Part shown: positions 10,101 through 17,053 of the stretch, piece by piece
How the letters are laid out: each line of letters starts with the position of its first letter
Position numbering within the stretch: position 1 is the first letter of the stretch
Made by a program: the position numbers and the translations under genes
Assembly: GCF_900111825.1 (NCBI RefSeq)
Contig: NZ_FOJM01000004.1
Location: 3,361-67,360, forward strand
DNA from: Pedobacter suwonensis
Lineage (GTDB): Bacteria; Bacteroidota; Bacteroidia; Sphingobacteriales; Sphingobacteriaceae
DNA length: 64,000 nt
Direction of reading: 5' to 3'
The notes under the pieces: model-generated
Seen by the model: the letters and a program-made list of their open reading frames with translations, nothing else
The model's database searches: none
What the model was told of the DNA's origin: nothing

Positions 10101-10248
10101 CATTACCGGTTATACCGGAAACGACCCGGACTTTATACAGGATAATGGTATCGGTAACGAAATCGAAGGCAAAAGCTTAGGTATTGATACCAGAGGTCCA
10201 TACCCAAGTACCAGATCATTTGTAATCGGATTAAATGTTGGATTCTAA
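7198..10248 (+). CDS. SusC/RagA-type TonB-dependent outer-membrane transporter (pair 1)
   Basis: TonB-driven importer that forms a lidded pore with its SusD partner. After a signal peptide (about residues 1-25 from the ATG at 7198) comes a carboxypeptidase-regulatory-like domain (VTGTVVDDSGLPVPGAG, about 55-130), a plug domain and a 22-strand barrel ending in FVIGLNVGF. The SusC hallmark GTSANAGVILITTKKGK is present. There is no N-terminal secretin-like STN domain, so control by a FecR anti-sigma factor is not expected, in keeping with the LacI operators upstream. The first possible start is a TTG at 7195; the ATG at 7198 is preferred. The partner susD begins 10 bases after the stop. Substrate inferred from the locus: mannose-containing glycan. 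Confidence 0.95.
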   Translation: MKINLLKITGLSAAIVLLNSPAFSMNSEWKSTRGFLNEHMRSEGLLVQKNVTGTVVDDSGLPVPGAGIKNQSTGKSTLTDGNGKFSIEASEGQVIRISYIGYDTQDITVGQSSVINVKLAVAKNTNLKEVTVVAVGYGTQGIKEVTSAVGHAGIEDFRQSGSRNPLDLIQGKIAGLSLTRPGGSNPNGGVSVQLRGSVTVTGSRSPLFVIDGIPGGNPDLLQQDDIASIDVLKDGSGAAIYGTSANAGVILITTKKGKAGPGVFEYSSYLRKEYLQNRPDYLTADEYRQKIASGQIKQQDFGSSTDFYNDLINHDNLSQNHNLSFSGGTEKTNYRASLNYRNLEGIAKQNGREEYTLRLNVNQRGLDDRLNIQMNLVTNINKANLLGGSGWESESAKNPTLSNFNPDGSYRFDLTSTNEYARLFQETSYRKQQTTSGDVKADLDIVKGLKASIFGSVVRNSYLDGQYRLKASENSVENTDFPNGGYAYRANFLSQAYAVEPTLNYNNTFAQKHNITALAGYSYRYYMEERSDMSNRGFINDLFHEDNISQGAALGVGKATMSSNKNDNTLIAFFGRVNYAFDNKYLVQFILRREGSSKFGANYKWGNFPAVSAGWNITEESFMKNIPFVNYLKLRAGYGVTGNAPTDNNLSRVTLGGGGRYLYPDGNYYETYGPDRNPNPNLRWERKQEANIGLDFTLLNSRLTGSIDVFKRTTKDLLDSYTTPQPPYVRDNLQTNVGQISSKGIELGLSYLVIKNNDFSWNMDATASTLSNRLDSYSNDVFKVKFITRGGIGGAGDLGDAFTLFEGGKVGEFFGKRFAGFTPEGKWLFYNRNGEKVLNGQINTSRNDLNQSDLAVIGNAVPKYYASWTNSFTYKNFDLRIFLRGKFDFDVLNTTALTYANRTWSGNLLSSTFDKYKDINDTYMFSDYYLESGSFVKLDEVTLGYNFKFKNKYIRKLRLYATGQNLGTITGYTGNDPDFIQDNGIGNEIEGKSLGIDTRGPYPSTRSFVIGLNVGF

Positions 10249-10258
10249 TAAATTAAAA

Positions 10259-11902
10259 ATGAAAAATAAATCAATTATATATGGTGTACTTGCCGGTATA
10301 TTAAGTATTACAGGCGCTTGTACCAAACTTGATGAAAACGCATACAGTCAGCTATTAACTGACAATTTCTATAATAATAAAACGGAAGTTTTATCGGCTG
10401 TGTTGAGGCCATATACCCATGCCAATGCATGGGTTACCCCATCAGGGCAGGATGGCTGGTGGCGCTTAGCCGAATTATCAGGCGATCAATTGGCCTGGCC
10501 TACCAAAGGCCGCCATGGGGAAGACGGTGGTAAATGGAAAAGATTACATTACCATAGCTGGACCGTGGATGAAGGCGGGCTTAACCAGGCCTGGGTACTA
10601 ATGAACTGGGGTATGGGATTATGTAACGATCCTATCGAGAATATCGAAAAAAGGGATATCGGGCAGATGGGGATTACACAGGCAGAGAAAGACGCCTATA
10701 TTGCAGAATTAAAACTTTTAAGGGCATTCCATTATCTTAAATTAATGGATCTGTTTGGTAATATACCGGTAGTAACCAAAGTGGGGATTCCTGAACGACC
10801 TGAAACCATGCCAAGAAAAGAGGTGTTTAACTTTATCGAATCGGAAATCAAAACCAATATTGATAAAGCGCCAAAGCTTTCGCGTGCAATGGTGGGCAGG
10901 ATAAGCCAGGCTGCAGGTTATGCCATGTTGGTAGAACTTTATTTAAATGCCGAGGTATGGACAGGAACCCCACGTTGGGACGACTGTATTGCTGCTGCAA
11001 ATAAAATAATATCAGGCGAAGCAGGTGCACAAAATGGCGTGATGGCGCTTGATCCTAACATTACAGATCAGTTTAAAACAACTAATGATTTGTCTAAAGA
11101 GGCCATTTTCTCTATTGCCTACAATTATTCAATAGCCAATTTCCAGCCCTCATGGCCTGCAGAATTCTACCACTTTAAACAACAGCAAATTTATGGTGGC
11201 GGTAGAAACGGTAACGACGGAATTGTAGTGGTTCCTGGTGTTTTTACCACCTATGAAGATGCTGACCTGAGAAAAAGAGAATGGCTTTTGGAAGGCCCAA
11301 TGTTTCAATTTGTTGACCCAACCAAACCGGTTCTGGCATCTGAGGAATACAATGGATCACAACTGGTGTTTGTTGATAATATCAGGAAAAACAAAACAGG
11401 CTCAACAGTGAGCAATATGAGTGAAGGTGAAGAAAACTCGGGTGTACGTTTTAACAAATACAAGTTAGGTAACCAGTTTCCGGGCCCTGGTGGAGTGCCT
11501 GCGGTGGATGTAAACTATAACAACGGCGATTGGAATATCTATCGTTTAACTATGATATACTTTGCCAAAGCAGAGGCGATTATGCGTAAGAACGGAGGAG
11601 TGGCCACAGCAGAAGCCGTTCAGTTGATAAACGACTGCAAAAAACGGGCATTTACAGAGGCAAATTTTGCCAGCCGTGCTTATACTACAACCACTTTAAC
11701 TTTGGATGAGCTTTTGGCTGAAAGGGGAAGAGAATTTATTTTTGAAGGCATGAGAAGAGATGATCTGATCCGCTTTGGTAAATTTACATCAGCCAGCTGG
11801 TGGGATCATACACCATCAGCCGCTACCAAAGCACTTTATCCAATTCCTTTAAGGCAGTTAACGCTAAATACCAACCTGAAACAGAACCCAGGTTACAATT
11901 AA
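10259..11902 (+). CDS. SusD/RagB-type glycan-binding lipoprotein (pair 1)
   Basis: Surface lipoprotein that captures oligosaccharide and closes over the SusC pore. The ATG at 10259 gives a signal sequence with lipobox ITGAC, whose Cys would be lipidated; an earlier in-frame ATG at 10235 overlaps susC and is unlikely. The alpha-helical SusD fold is marked by ELKLLRAFHYLKLMDLFGNIPVV and the C-terminal ERGREFIFEGMRRDDLIRFG segment ending in a KQNPGYN tail. A strong terminator follows, so this pair forms its own two-gene transcript. Confidence 0.94.
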   Translation: MKNKSIIYGVLAGILSITGACTKLDENAYSQLLTDNFYNNKTEVLSAVLRPYTHANAWVTPSGQDGWWRLAELSGDQLAWPTKGRHGEDGGKWKRLHYHSWTVDEGGLNQAWVLMNWGMGLCNDPIENIEKRDIGQMGITQAEKDAYIAELKLLRAFHYLKLMDLFGNIPVVTKVGIPERPETMPRKEVFNFIESEIKTNIDKAPKLSRAMVGRISQAAGYAMLVELYLNAEVWTGTPRWDDCIAAANKIISGEAGAQNGVMALDPNITDQFKTTNDLSKEAIFSIAYNYSIANFQPSWPAEFYHFKQQQIYGGGRNGNDGIVVVPGVFTTYEDADLRKREWLLEGPMFQFVDPTKPVLASEEYNGSQLVFVDNIRKNKTGSTVSNMSEGEENSGVRFNKYKLGNQFPGPGGVPAVDVNYNNGDWNIYRLTMIYFAKAEAIMRKNGGVATAEAVQLINDCKKRAFTEANFASRAYTTTTLTLDELLAERGREFIFEGMRRDDLIRFGKFTSASWWDHTPSAATKALYPIPLRQLTLNTNLKQNPGYN

Positions 11903-11918
11903 TAAATAATTTAGGTTA

Positions 11919-11964
11919 AAAAAAGCCGCATCATAAATCAAACTATGATGCGGCTTTTTATTTT
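11919..11964 (+). terminator. Rho-independent terminator after susD pair 1
   Basis: Perfect stem aaaaagccgcatcata / tatgatgcggcttttt around an eight-base loop, followed by a T-rich tail. It closes the first susCD transcript; the A-run on the other side would allow function in both directions. Confidence 0.9.
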
Positions 11965-12067
11965 ATGAAAAAATGATGGAATAGTTTCTTACCCGGAAAA
12001 TGTGTAACCTATATGTTACACATTTAAACAGTAAAAGCTGTTTATTTTTTTATTAATATTGGATTGC

Positions 12068-12079
12068 TAAATCGTTTTA
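12068..12079. promoter_or_regulatory. Putative LacI operator 3
   Basis: TAAATCGTTTTA. It lies between a TTG (12059-12061) and TACTTTAA (12078-12085), a weak match to the -7 consensus, so bound repressor would cover the promoter of the GH92/ROK transcript. Confidence 0.72.
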
Positions 12080-12176
12080 CTTTAAATCGACACCAAACAA
12101 ACATCATCCCGTTAAACCAGCGATCATTTAATGGTTTTTCTTTCCCTGAAATTTGGAATTAATAGATGAGGTTTAG

Positions 12177-12188
12177 TAAAACGATTTA
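12177..12188. promoter_or_regulatory. Putative LacI operator 4
   Basis: TAAAACGATTTA, the inverse-orientation form of operators 1-3, with its centre 109 bases downstream of operator 3. The spacing would allow DNA looping between two repressor dimers. Confidence 0.7.
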
Positions 12189-12407
12189 TATGTGGACGTG
12201 ACCAAATATTAGTTATGAAAAAGTTCTCCTTTAGTTAAACCTCGTTATTTTTTAATTGCAGAAGTCAAAGATATCGGGCTTGCTTGTTCATTAATCTGAT
12301 ATCACGCTTATATCAATCTTCCGGTCAGGTTATAATCATCAATGCGACTGGTGAAAGAAAAGTGAGATAAAGGTTAGTTGGCCAGGCAAAGAAAACCAAA
12401 CACACAA

Positions 12408-14675
12408 ATGAAACTTAAATTAATCATATCCATTTTATGCTGCCTCGCTACCAAAGGTTTATTGGCGCAGCAGAAAAACTGGGTTCAATATGTAAACACC
12501 CTGCAGGGTACCAATTCTAAACACGAACTTACCCGGGGCAACACCTACCCAACAACGGCACTGCCGTTTGGTATGCATACCTGGACACCCCAAACCGGTA
12601 AAAATGGCGATGGCTGGAAGTACCAATACTTTAAAGATAAAATTAGGGGCTTTCAGCAGGCGCACCAGTGCAGCTCATGGACAAGAGACTATGCGGTATT
12701 CTCTCTAATGCCAATGGTTGATGAACTGGAGGTAAACGAAGATAAGCGCGAAGCTAAATTTAGTCACCAGGATGAGGTTGCAAAGCCAAACTATTACAAG
12801 GTAAGATTTGAAAACGATATCACCACCGAAATTTCACCATCGGAGCGAGGTGCACACCTTAGGTTCAGTTACCCAAAAAGCAAAAGAAGCTTTTTGATTT
12901 TAGATGGCTATACCAGACTCAGCGGCGTTCAGATTTTGCCAAAAGAAAACAAGATAACCGGGTGGGTAAATAATGGTGAAGGCTTTAAAAAAGGCTGGAA
13001 AAGTTATTTTGTCATTCAGTTTGATCAGCCAGTTAAAGCTTATGGTACCTGGGAAAATAAACGGAATACCATTTCAAAAGATTCTGTTTCTGCAGAAGGC
13101 TTTGGTAAGGGCGCTTTTGTAGAGTTTGAACCGGGTGTAAAAGTTCAGGTAAAAACAGCTTCTTCTTACATCAGTTTAAAACAGGCAGAACTCAATTTAA
13201 AAAGAGAACTGGGGAATGATAAAACGCTGGAAGATACAAAAGCCCGTGCAGCGGCAGTTTGGAATAAATCGCTGGGTAAGATAGAAGTAGAAGGGGGATC
13301 TAAAGCAGACATGGAAACTTTTTATTCTTGCTTTTTCAGGGCAAGTTTGTTTTCCAGGAAATTTTATGAACTTAACGAAGCCGGCAAACCTTATTATTTT
13401 AGTCCTTACGATGGTAAAGTGCATGATGGTTACATGTTTACCGATACGGGTTTTTGGGATACTTTCCGCGCCCAGTTTCCGCTAAATACCTTGGTACAAC
13501 CAGAAATGCATGGCCGTTATATGCAAGCCATGCTCGATGCCTACTCGCAATGCGGTTGGCTGCCCTCCTGGTCTTTTCCCAGTGAAGCCGGGAGTATGAT
13601 CGGTAACCATGCCATTTCGCTGTTTGCCGATGCCTGGGCAAAAGGGATCAGGACATTCGATCCTAAAAAGGCTTTAGCAGCCTATTACCATGAAGCCATG
13701 AACAAGGGGCCATGGGGTCCGGCCAATGGCAGAGATGGGGTAACCGAGTATAACCAATTGGGATATGTTCCTTATCCAAAATACAGAGAAGCTACTGCCA
13801 AAACACTGGAGTATGCCTACGATGATTATTGTGCCTATGCCTTAGCCAAAATGACCGGCGATAAACATTACATGGAGGTTTTTGAGAAACCCATGTTTAA
13901 CTATAAAAATGTTTACGATCCTTCTACACGTTTTATGCGGGGAAAAAATGCGGAGGGCAAATGGTCGCCGGATTTTGATCCAACCGAATGGGGAGGCCCG
14001 TTTACAGAAGGCAATGCCTGGCATTGGCAATGGTCGGTTTTTCAGGATACCAAAGGTTTAATCAACCTGATGGGTGGAAATAATCACTTTGTTTCGAAGC
14101 TGGATTCTGTTTTCAGTCAGCCCAATACGGTAAATGTAGGCTCTTATGGTGGGATGATCCACGAAATGACTGAAATGGTAATGGCCAACATGGGCCAATA
14201 TGCACATGGCAATCAACCCATACAGCATATGGTTTATTTATACAACTATGCCAATCAACCCTGGAAAGCACAATTTCATGCCCGTGAGGTGATGCGTAAA
14301 CTTTATGATGCTACAGAAAACGGTTATCCGGGAGATGAAGACCAGGGGCAAACCTCTTCATGGTACGTATTAAGCGCTTTAGGCTTTTATAGTGTAACCC
14401 CCGGATCTGGTGAATATGTTTTAGGGAGCCCGGTATTCAAAAAAACAACTATTCACCTGGAAAACGGCAAAAAGTTTGTCATTTCAGCACCGACAAATGA
14501 TGCAAATCATGTTTACATCAGGTCGGCTAACTTAAATGGTGAAAATTATACCAAAAACTTTTTAAATCACAGCGATTTATTAAAAGGTGGCCTGCTAAAA
14601 TTAGAAATGAATGTTAAACCTTCGTTAAATAGGGGGATATTGGAAGAAGATAAGCCATTTTCAATTAGTAAATAG
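12408..14675 (+). CDS. GH92 family alpha-mannosidase, secreted (copy 1)
   Basis: Calcium-dependent exo-acting alpha-mannosidase of glycoside hydrolase family 92, which in characterised members trims alpha-1,2/1,3/1,4/1,6-linked mannose with inversion. A signal peptide (MKLKLIISILCCLATKGLLA) follows the ATG at 12408; an upstream TTG at 12378 would add ten residues and spoil it. Family motifs are GNTYPTTALPFGMHTW near the start, the GNAWHWQWSVFQD segment, GNQPIQHMVYLYNYA, and GDEDQGQTSSWYVLSALGF near residue 641, where the D-E-D loop corresponds to the catalytic base region. About 755 residues is the normal length. The ROK kinase gene follows after 66 bases. Linkage preference cannot be read from sequence alone. 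Confidence 0.92.
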   Translation: MKLKLIISILCCLATKGLLAQQKNWVQYVNTLQGTNSKHELTRGNTYPTTALPFGMHTWTPQTGKNGDGWKYQYFKDKIRGFQQAHQCSSWTRDYAVFSLMPMVDELEVNEDKREAKFSHQDEVAKPNYYKVRFENDITTEISPSERGAHLRFSYPKSKRSFLILDGYTRLSGVQILPKENKITGWVNNGEGFKKGWKSYFVIQFDQPVKAYGTWENKRNTISKDSVSAEGFGKGAFVEFEPGVKVQVKTASSYISLKQAELNLKRELGNDKTLEDTKARAAAVWNKSLGKIEVEGGSKADMETFYSCFFRASLFSRKFYELNEAGKPYYFSPYDGKVHDGYMFTDTGFWDTFRAQFPLNTLVQPEMHGRYMQAMLDAYSQCGWLPSWSFPSEAGSMIGNHAISLFADAWAKGIRTFDPKKALAAYYHEAMNKGPWGPANGRDGVTEYNQLGYVPYPKYREATAKTLEYAYDDYCAYALAKMTGDKHYMEVFEKPMFNYKNVYDPSTRFMRGKNAEGKWSPDFDPTEWGGPFTEGNAWHWQWSVFQDTKGLINLMGGNNHFVSKLDSVFSQPNTVNVGSYGGMIHEMTEMVMANMGQYAHGNQPIQHMVYLYNYANQPWKAQFHAREVMRKLYDATENGYPGDEDQGQTSSWYVLSALGFYSVTPGSGEYVLGSPVFKKTTIHLENGKKFVISAPTNDANHVYIRSANLNGENYTKNFLNHSDLLKGGLLKLEMNVKPSLNRGILEEDKPFSISK

Positions 14676-14741
14676 ATAATGAATGACTACTTTTGACGAA
14701 TTAGTTAAATTGATAAAGAAGAGAACAGAAATATATATAGA

Positions 14742-15617
14742 ATGGAAAAGCCTGTTGCATTAGGTGTAGATATTGGCGGCTCGCATATTACAGCCGCATT
14801 GGTAGATTTGGAAACTAGAACCTTAATGGAAAATTCTATCAAGCGTAGCCCTGTGAATTCACAGGAGAATAAGGAAGTGATTTTGTCGGCATGGTGCGAT
14901 ATTATCAATAAAGCTTTCCAGGAAATAAAAAATGGCAGCAGGAATGTAGGTATAGCCATGCCCGGACCCTTCAATTATAAAGAGGGAATCTCCTTGATCA
15001 AAGACCAGGATAAGTTTAAATCGCTTTATCAGGTTAATGTGAAAGAAGAACTTGCGAAAAGATTGGACATTGCCCTGGAAAATATCCATTTTATAAACGA
15101 TGCGGCCGGTTTTTTACAGGGAGAGGTTTTTGCGGGGGCTGCCAAAGGAAATGTGAACGTATTGGGCCTGACCCTGGGAACCGGACTCGGATCTTCACTT
15201 TGTTTAAATGATAAGGCCTATGATGCAGACTTGTGGAATTCTCCTTTTTTGGATGGAATTGCTGAAGACTACTTATCTACGCGCTGGTTCGTAAAACGTT
15301 TTAAGCAATTGAGCGGTGAAGAGGTAGAAGGTGTTAAGGAACTGGTGGGAATCGTAGAAAGCAATCATTTTGCGACGATGGTATTTATGGAATTTGGCTA
15401 TAACCTGGCCCAGTTCCTGATCCCAGTGATCAGGACGTACAAAATAAATACCGTAATTGTTGGCGGGAACATTGCACAGTCTTTTAGTGCATTTGCGCCC
15501 GAATTGACGGCAACGCTTAAGGGAAATGGTGTAGATGCTGAAATAAAAATTTCAGAACTGAAAGAGCATGCGGCATTAATTGGTGCTGCAAGCTGCTGCG
15601 ATTTAAGCTTAACCTGA
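14742..15617 (+). CDS. ROK family sugar kinase
   Basis: Cytoplasmic ATP-dependent hexokinase-like protein of the ROK family; by context it would phosphorylate mannose or glucose released by the GH92 enzymes. The N-terminal phosphate-binding segment ALGVDIGGSHITAAL, the central FINDAAGFLQGEVFAGAAKG with catalytic aspartate D111-type position, and GLTLGTGLGSS are present. The cysteine zinc motif (CGxxGCxE) of many ROK proteins is missing; in its place is a segment with DGIAEDYLSTRW. There is no helix-turn-helix, so it is a kinase rather than a repressor. Co-transcribed with GH92 copy 1. The coding sequence contains one exact copy of the putative operator (15292-15303). Confidence 0.88.
   Translation: MEKPVALGVDIGGSHITAALVDLETRTLMENSIKRSPVNSQENKEVILSAWCDIINKAFQEIKNGSRNVGIAMPGPFNYKEGISLIKDQDKFKSLYQVNVKEELAKRLDIALENIHFINDAAGFLQGEVFAGAAKGNVNVLGLTLGTGLGSSLCLNDKAYDADLWNSPFLDGIAEDYLSTRWFVKRFKQLSGEEVEGVKELVGIVESNHFATMVFMEFGYNLAQFLIPVIRTYKINTVIVGGNIAQSFSAFAPELTATLKGNGVDAEIKISELKEHAALIGAASCCDLSLT
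15292..15303. promoter_or_regulatory. Intragenic copy of the LacI operator motif
   Basis: TAAAACGTTTTA, a perfect palindrome, inside the ROK gene (codons for V-K-R-F-K). It may be chance or a roadblock/auxiliary operator; about 570 bases separate it from operator 5. Confidence 0.35.
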
Positions 15618-15860
15618 TATTTTTTGGATGGTTACACGGTCCCATGCTTATTTTAGACTACAGGATTAGATTTTAATGCTAATTCTGTAGTTAAATTCAA
15701 TTTTCCTTTATTCCTGTTTTAAAGAAAACGATATCTTAAAAAAGATATTGGTTTATTACGGTAATTTCCAATTGTTTCAGCGAAATAACCGTTCCCAATA
15801 AGTTTCCGAAAAAAATAAATAATTTTTTAATTTATTAAGAATATGCTTATTATTGTTTAA

Positions 15861-15872
15861 TAAAACGTTTTA
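15861..15872. promoter_or_regulatory. Putative LacI operator 5
   Basis: TAAAACGTTTTA, perfectly symmetric. Its end overlaps TAGTCTTG (15871-15878), which matches the TAnnTTTG -7 consensus except for one base, and a TTG lies upstream at 15853-15855, so repressor binding would block this promoter. Confidence 0.78.
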
Positions 15873-15961
15873 GTCTTGAATTGTTTAAGCATTTTAGTAA
15901 GGGCCAGGAAAAAACAAAGTGTTAATCTGTCAGATTGGGGCTTTTTTTTATGTTCAAATAC

Positions 15962-15973
15962 TAAAACGTTTTA
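15962..15973. promoter_or_regulatory. Putative LacI operator 6
   Basis: TAAAACGTTTTA, perfectly symmetric, with its centre 101 bases downstream of operator 5. It overlaps TAGTTTAG (15972-15979), a weaker -7-like sequence. Confidence 0.78.
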
Positions 15974-16007
15974 GTTTAGCCGAAATAACTATTTATTCAT
16001 TAAAAAT

Positions 16008-16030
16008 AAGGAGGAGCTTAAATGAGATAA
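16008..16030 (+). promoter_or_regulatory. Strong Shine-Dalgarno before an AUG-AGA-stop minimal frame
   Basis: AAGGAGG at 16008-16014, then seven bases, then ATG AGA TAA at 16022-16030. A perfect Shine-Dalgarno at ideal spacing is rare in Bacteroidota and here serves only a two-codon frame. It may be a ribosome-stalling or drop-off element in the leader, or chance. Confidence 0.35.
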
Positions 16031-16099
16031 ATTTTACACGCTGATACGTCAAATTCTACCGCTTAACCAACCAATCAACCAACCAAACCATTACTCATC

Positions 16100-16147
16100 A
16101 TGACCAAAAAACTCATTAAACCAGCTTATGGCTATAGGCAATATTAG
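16100..16147 (+). other. Possible 15-residue leader or relic frame
   Basis: ATG to TAG, encoding MTKKLIKPAYGYRQY. The lysine-rich start resembles the cytoplasmic N-terminus seen on some SusC proteins, so it could be a relic of a lost gene, a leader peptide or noise. It sits 222 bases before the lipoprotein gene. Confidence 0.2.
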
Positions 16148-16369
16148 TTTTTATTCGTAACAGAAAGAGGCTGATGCTTAAAGCAACCTGAATCGTGTGG
16201 CCAAAATATGCCGTTTATAATTAATACCGGTCAATTTATACGGGTATGTGGCACGGGTAAAAAGGTTGCTGAACAGCTGATCATTTGCTTTTTTTAAAAC
16301 CGATTAATTTCTGATCAATCAAATAGATATAGCACATTTTAATAAACAACAAACTATAATCAAACTATT

Positions 16370-16930
16370 ATGAATCTTTTAAAAATGACCAGGAAAGCTG
16401 TTGGGCTCTGCTTTGCCCTAGCTTTAATTCTTGGATGTGGTAAAGAAGAATACCCGGCAGTGGATCTTTTTACCTGGAAAGCAAAGGTAGATGTAACCGC
16501 AAAGGCGGTACTTTCAGTTAATGTCGAAAATTCGGGCGGTGCTTCAGGCGCTGAAGGATCTTTAAAAGTGGTTGATAATGATATCAATTCAAAATTTCTG
16601 ATCAACCCTTATCAATCAAGCCTTTACCTGCAGTTAGCTTTCCCTTCAGCTCAACAGGTAGCATCTTACACTTTAACTTCGGGCAATGATGCGCCCGACC
16701 GGGATCCGAAAAACTGGAAATTAAGCGGTTCTACAGATGGAAATACCTGGGTAGACCTGGATACCCGGACTGGCGAGACTTTTTCGGGCCGTAACACGAC
16801 TAAAACATACAATTTTAAAAACAAAGTGCTGTATAAATTATACAGGCTAAGTGTTACGGCGAATAACGGCGGTTCTTTATTCCAGTTATCCGAGTGGCGT
16901 GTAATTGAAGTGCCTGAAGAGCAACAGTAA
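16370..16930 (+). CDS. Lipoprotein with F5/8 type C (discoidin) domain
   Basis: A 186-residue lipoprotein: a signal sequence with lipobox LILGC places the mature Cys at about residue 23. The rest is one discoidin/F5-8C beta-sandwich (about 60-180) recognisable by the VDNDINSKFLIN start, SYTLTSGNDAPDRDPKNWKL, STDGNTWVDLD and the final LSEWRV. Such domains (as in CBM32) bind galactose- or mannose-type glycans. It lies directly before susC of pair 2 and probably adds a surface glycan-binding subunit. The start could also be the second Met at 16385. It is not an enzyme by any visible motif. Confidence 0.8.
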   Translation: MNLLKMTRKAVGLCFALALILGCGKEEYPAVDLFTWKAKVDVTAKAVLSVNVENSGGASGAEGSLKVVDNDINSKFLINPYQSSLYLQLAFPSAQQVASYTLTSGNDAPDRDPKNWKLSGSTDGNTWVDLDTRTGETFSGRNTTKTYNFKNKVLYKLYRLSVTANNGGSLFQLSEWRVIEVPEEQQ

Positions 16931-17053
16931 TTTGCCGGCCTTTGAAATAAGACATACCAATATCTTCTACCGGCTTAAGCGGTAGACCAGAGAATCCATT
17001 TCAACTGATCAATAGACCAAATAACAGTAATCTGTTTACAACAAACTAATTTT

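Larger units (their letters stand above)
11903..12407. other. Intergenic control region before the first GH92 gene
   Basis: Holds the terminator of the susCD transcript, two putative LacI operators 109 bases apart centre to centre, and a leader of about 220 bases. A seven-residue open frame at 12215-12238 is too short to call. No other gene seen. Confidence 0.6.
15618..16369. other. Long control region before the discoidin lipoprotein/susCD pair 2
   Basis: 752 bases with two perfect operator palindromes (15861, 15962), a weak hairpin with a T-run between them (about 15918-15949), a strong Shine-Dalgarno sequence before a two-codon open frame (16008-16030) and a 15-codon open frame (16100-16147). 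The rest is AT-rich without visible genes. Confidence 0.6.
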
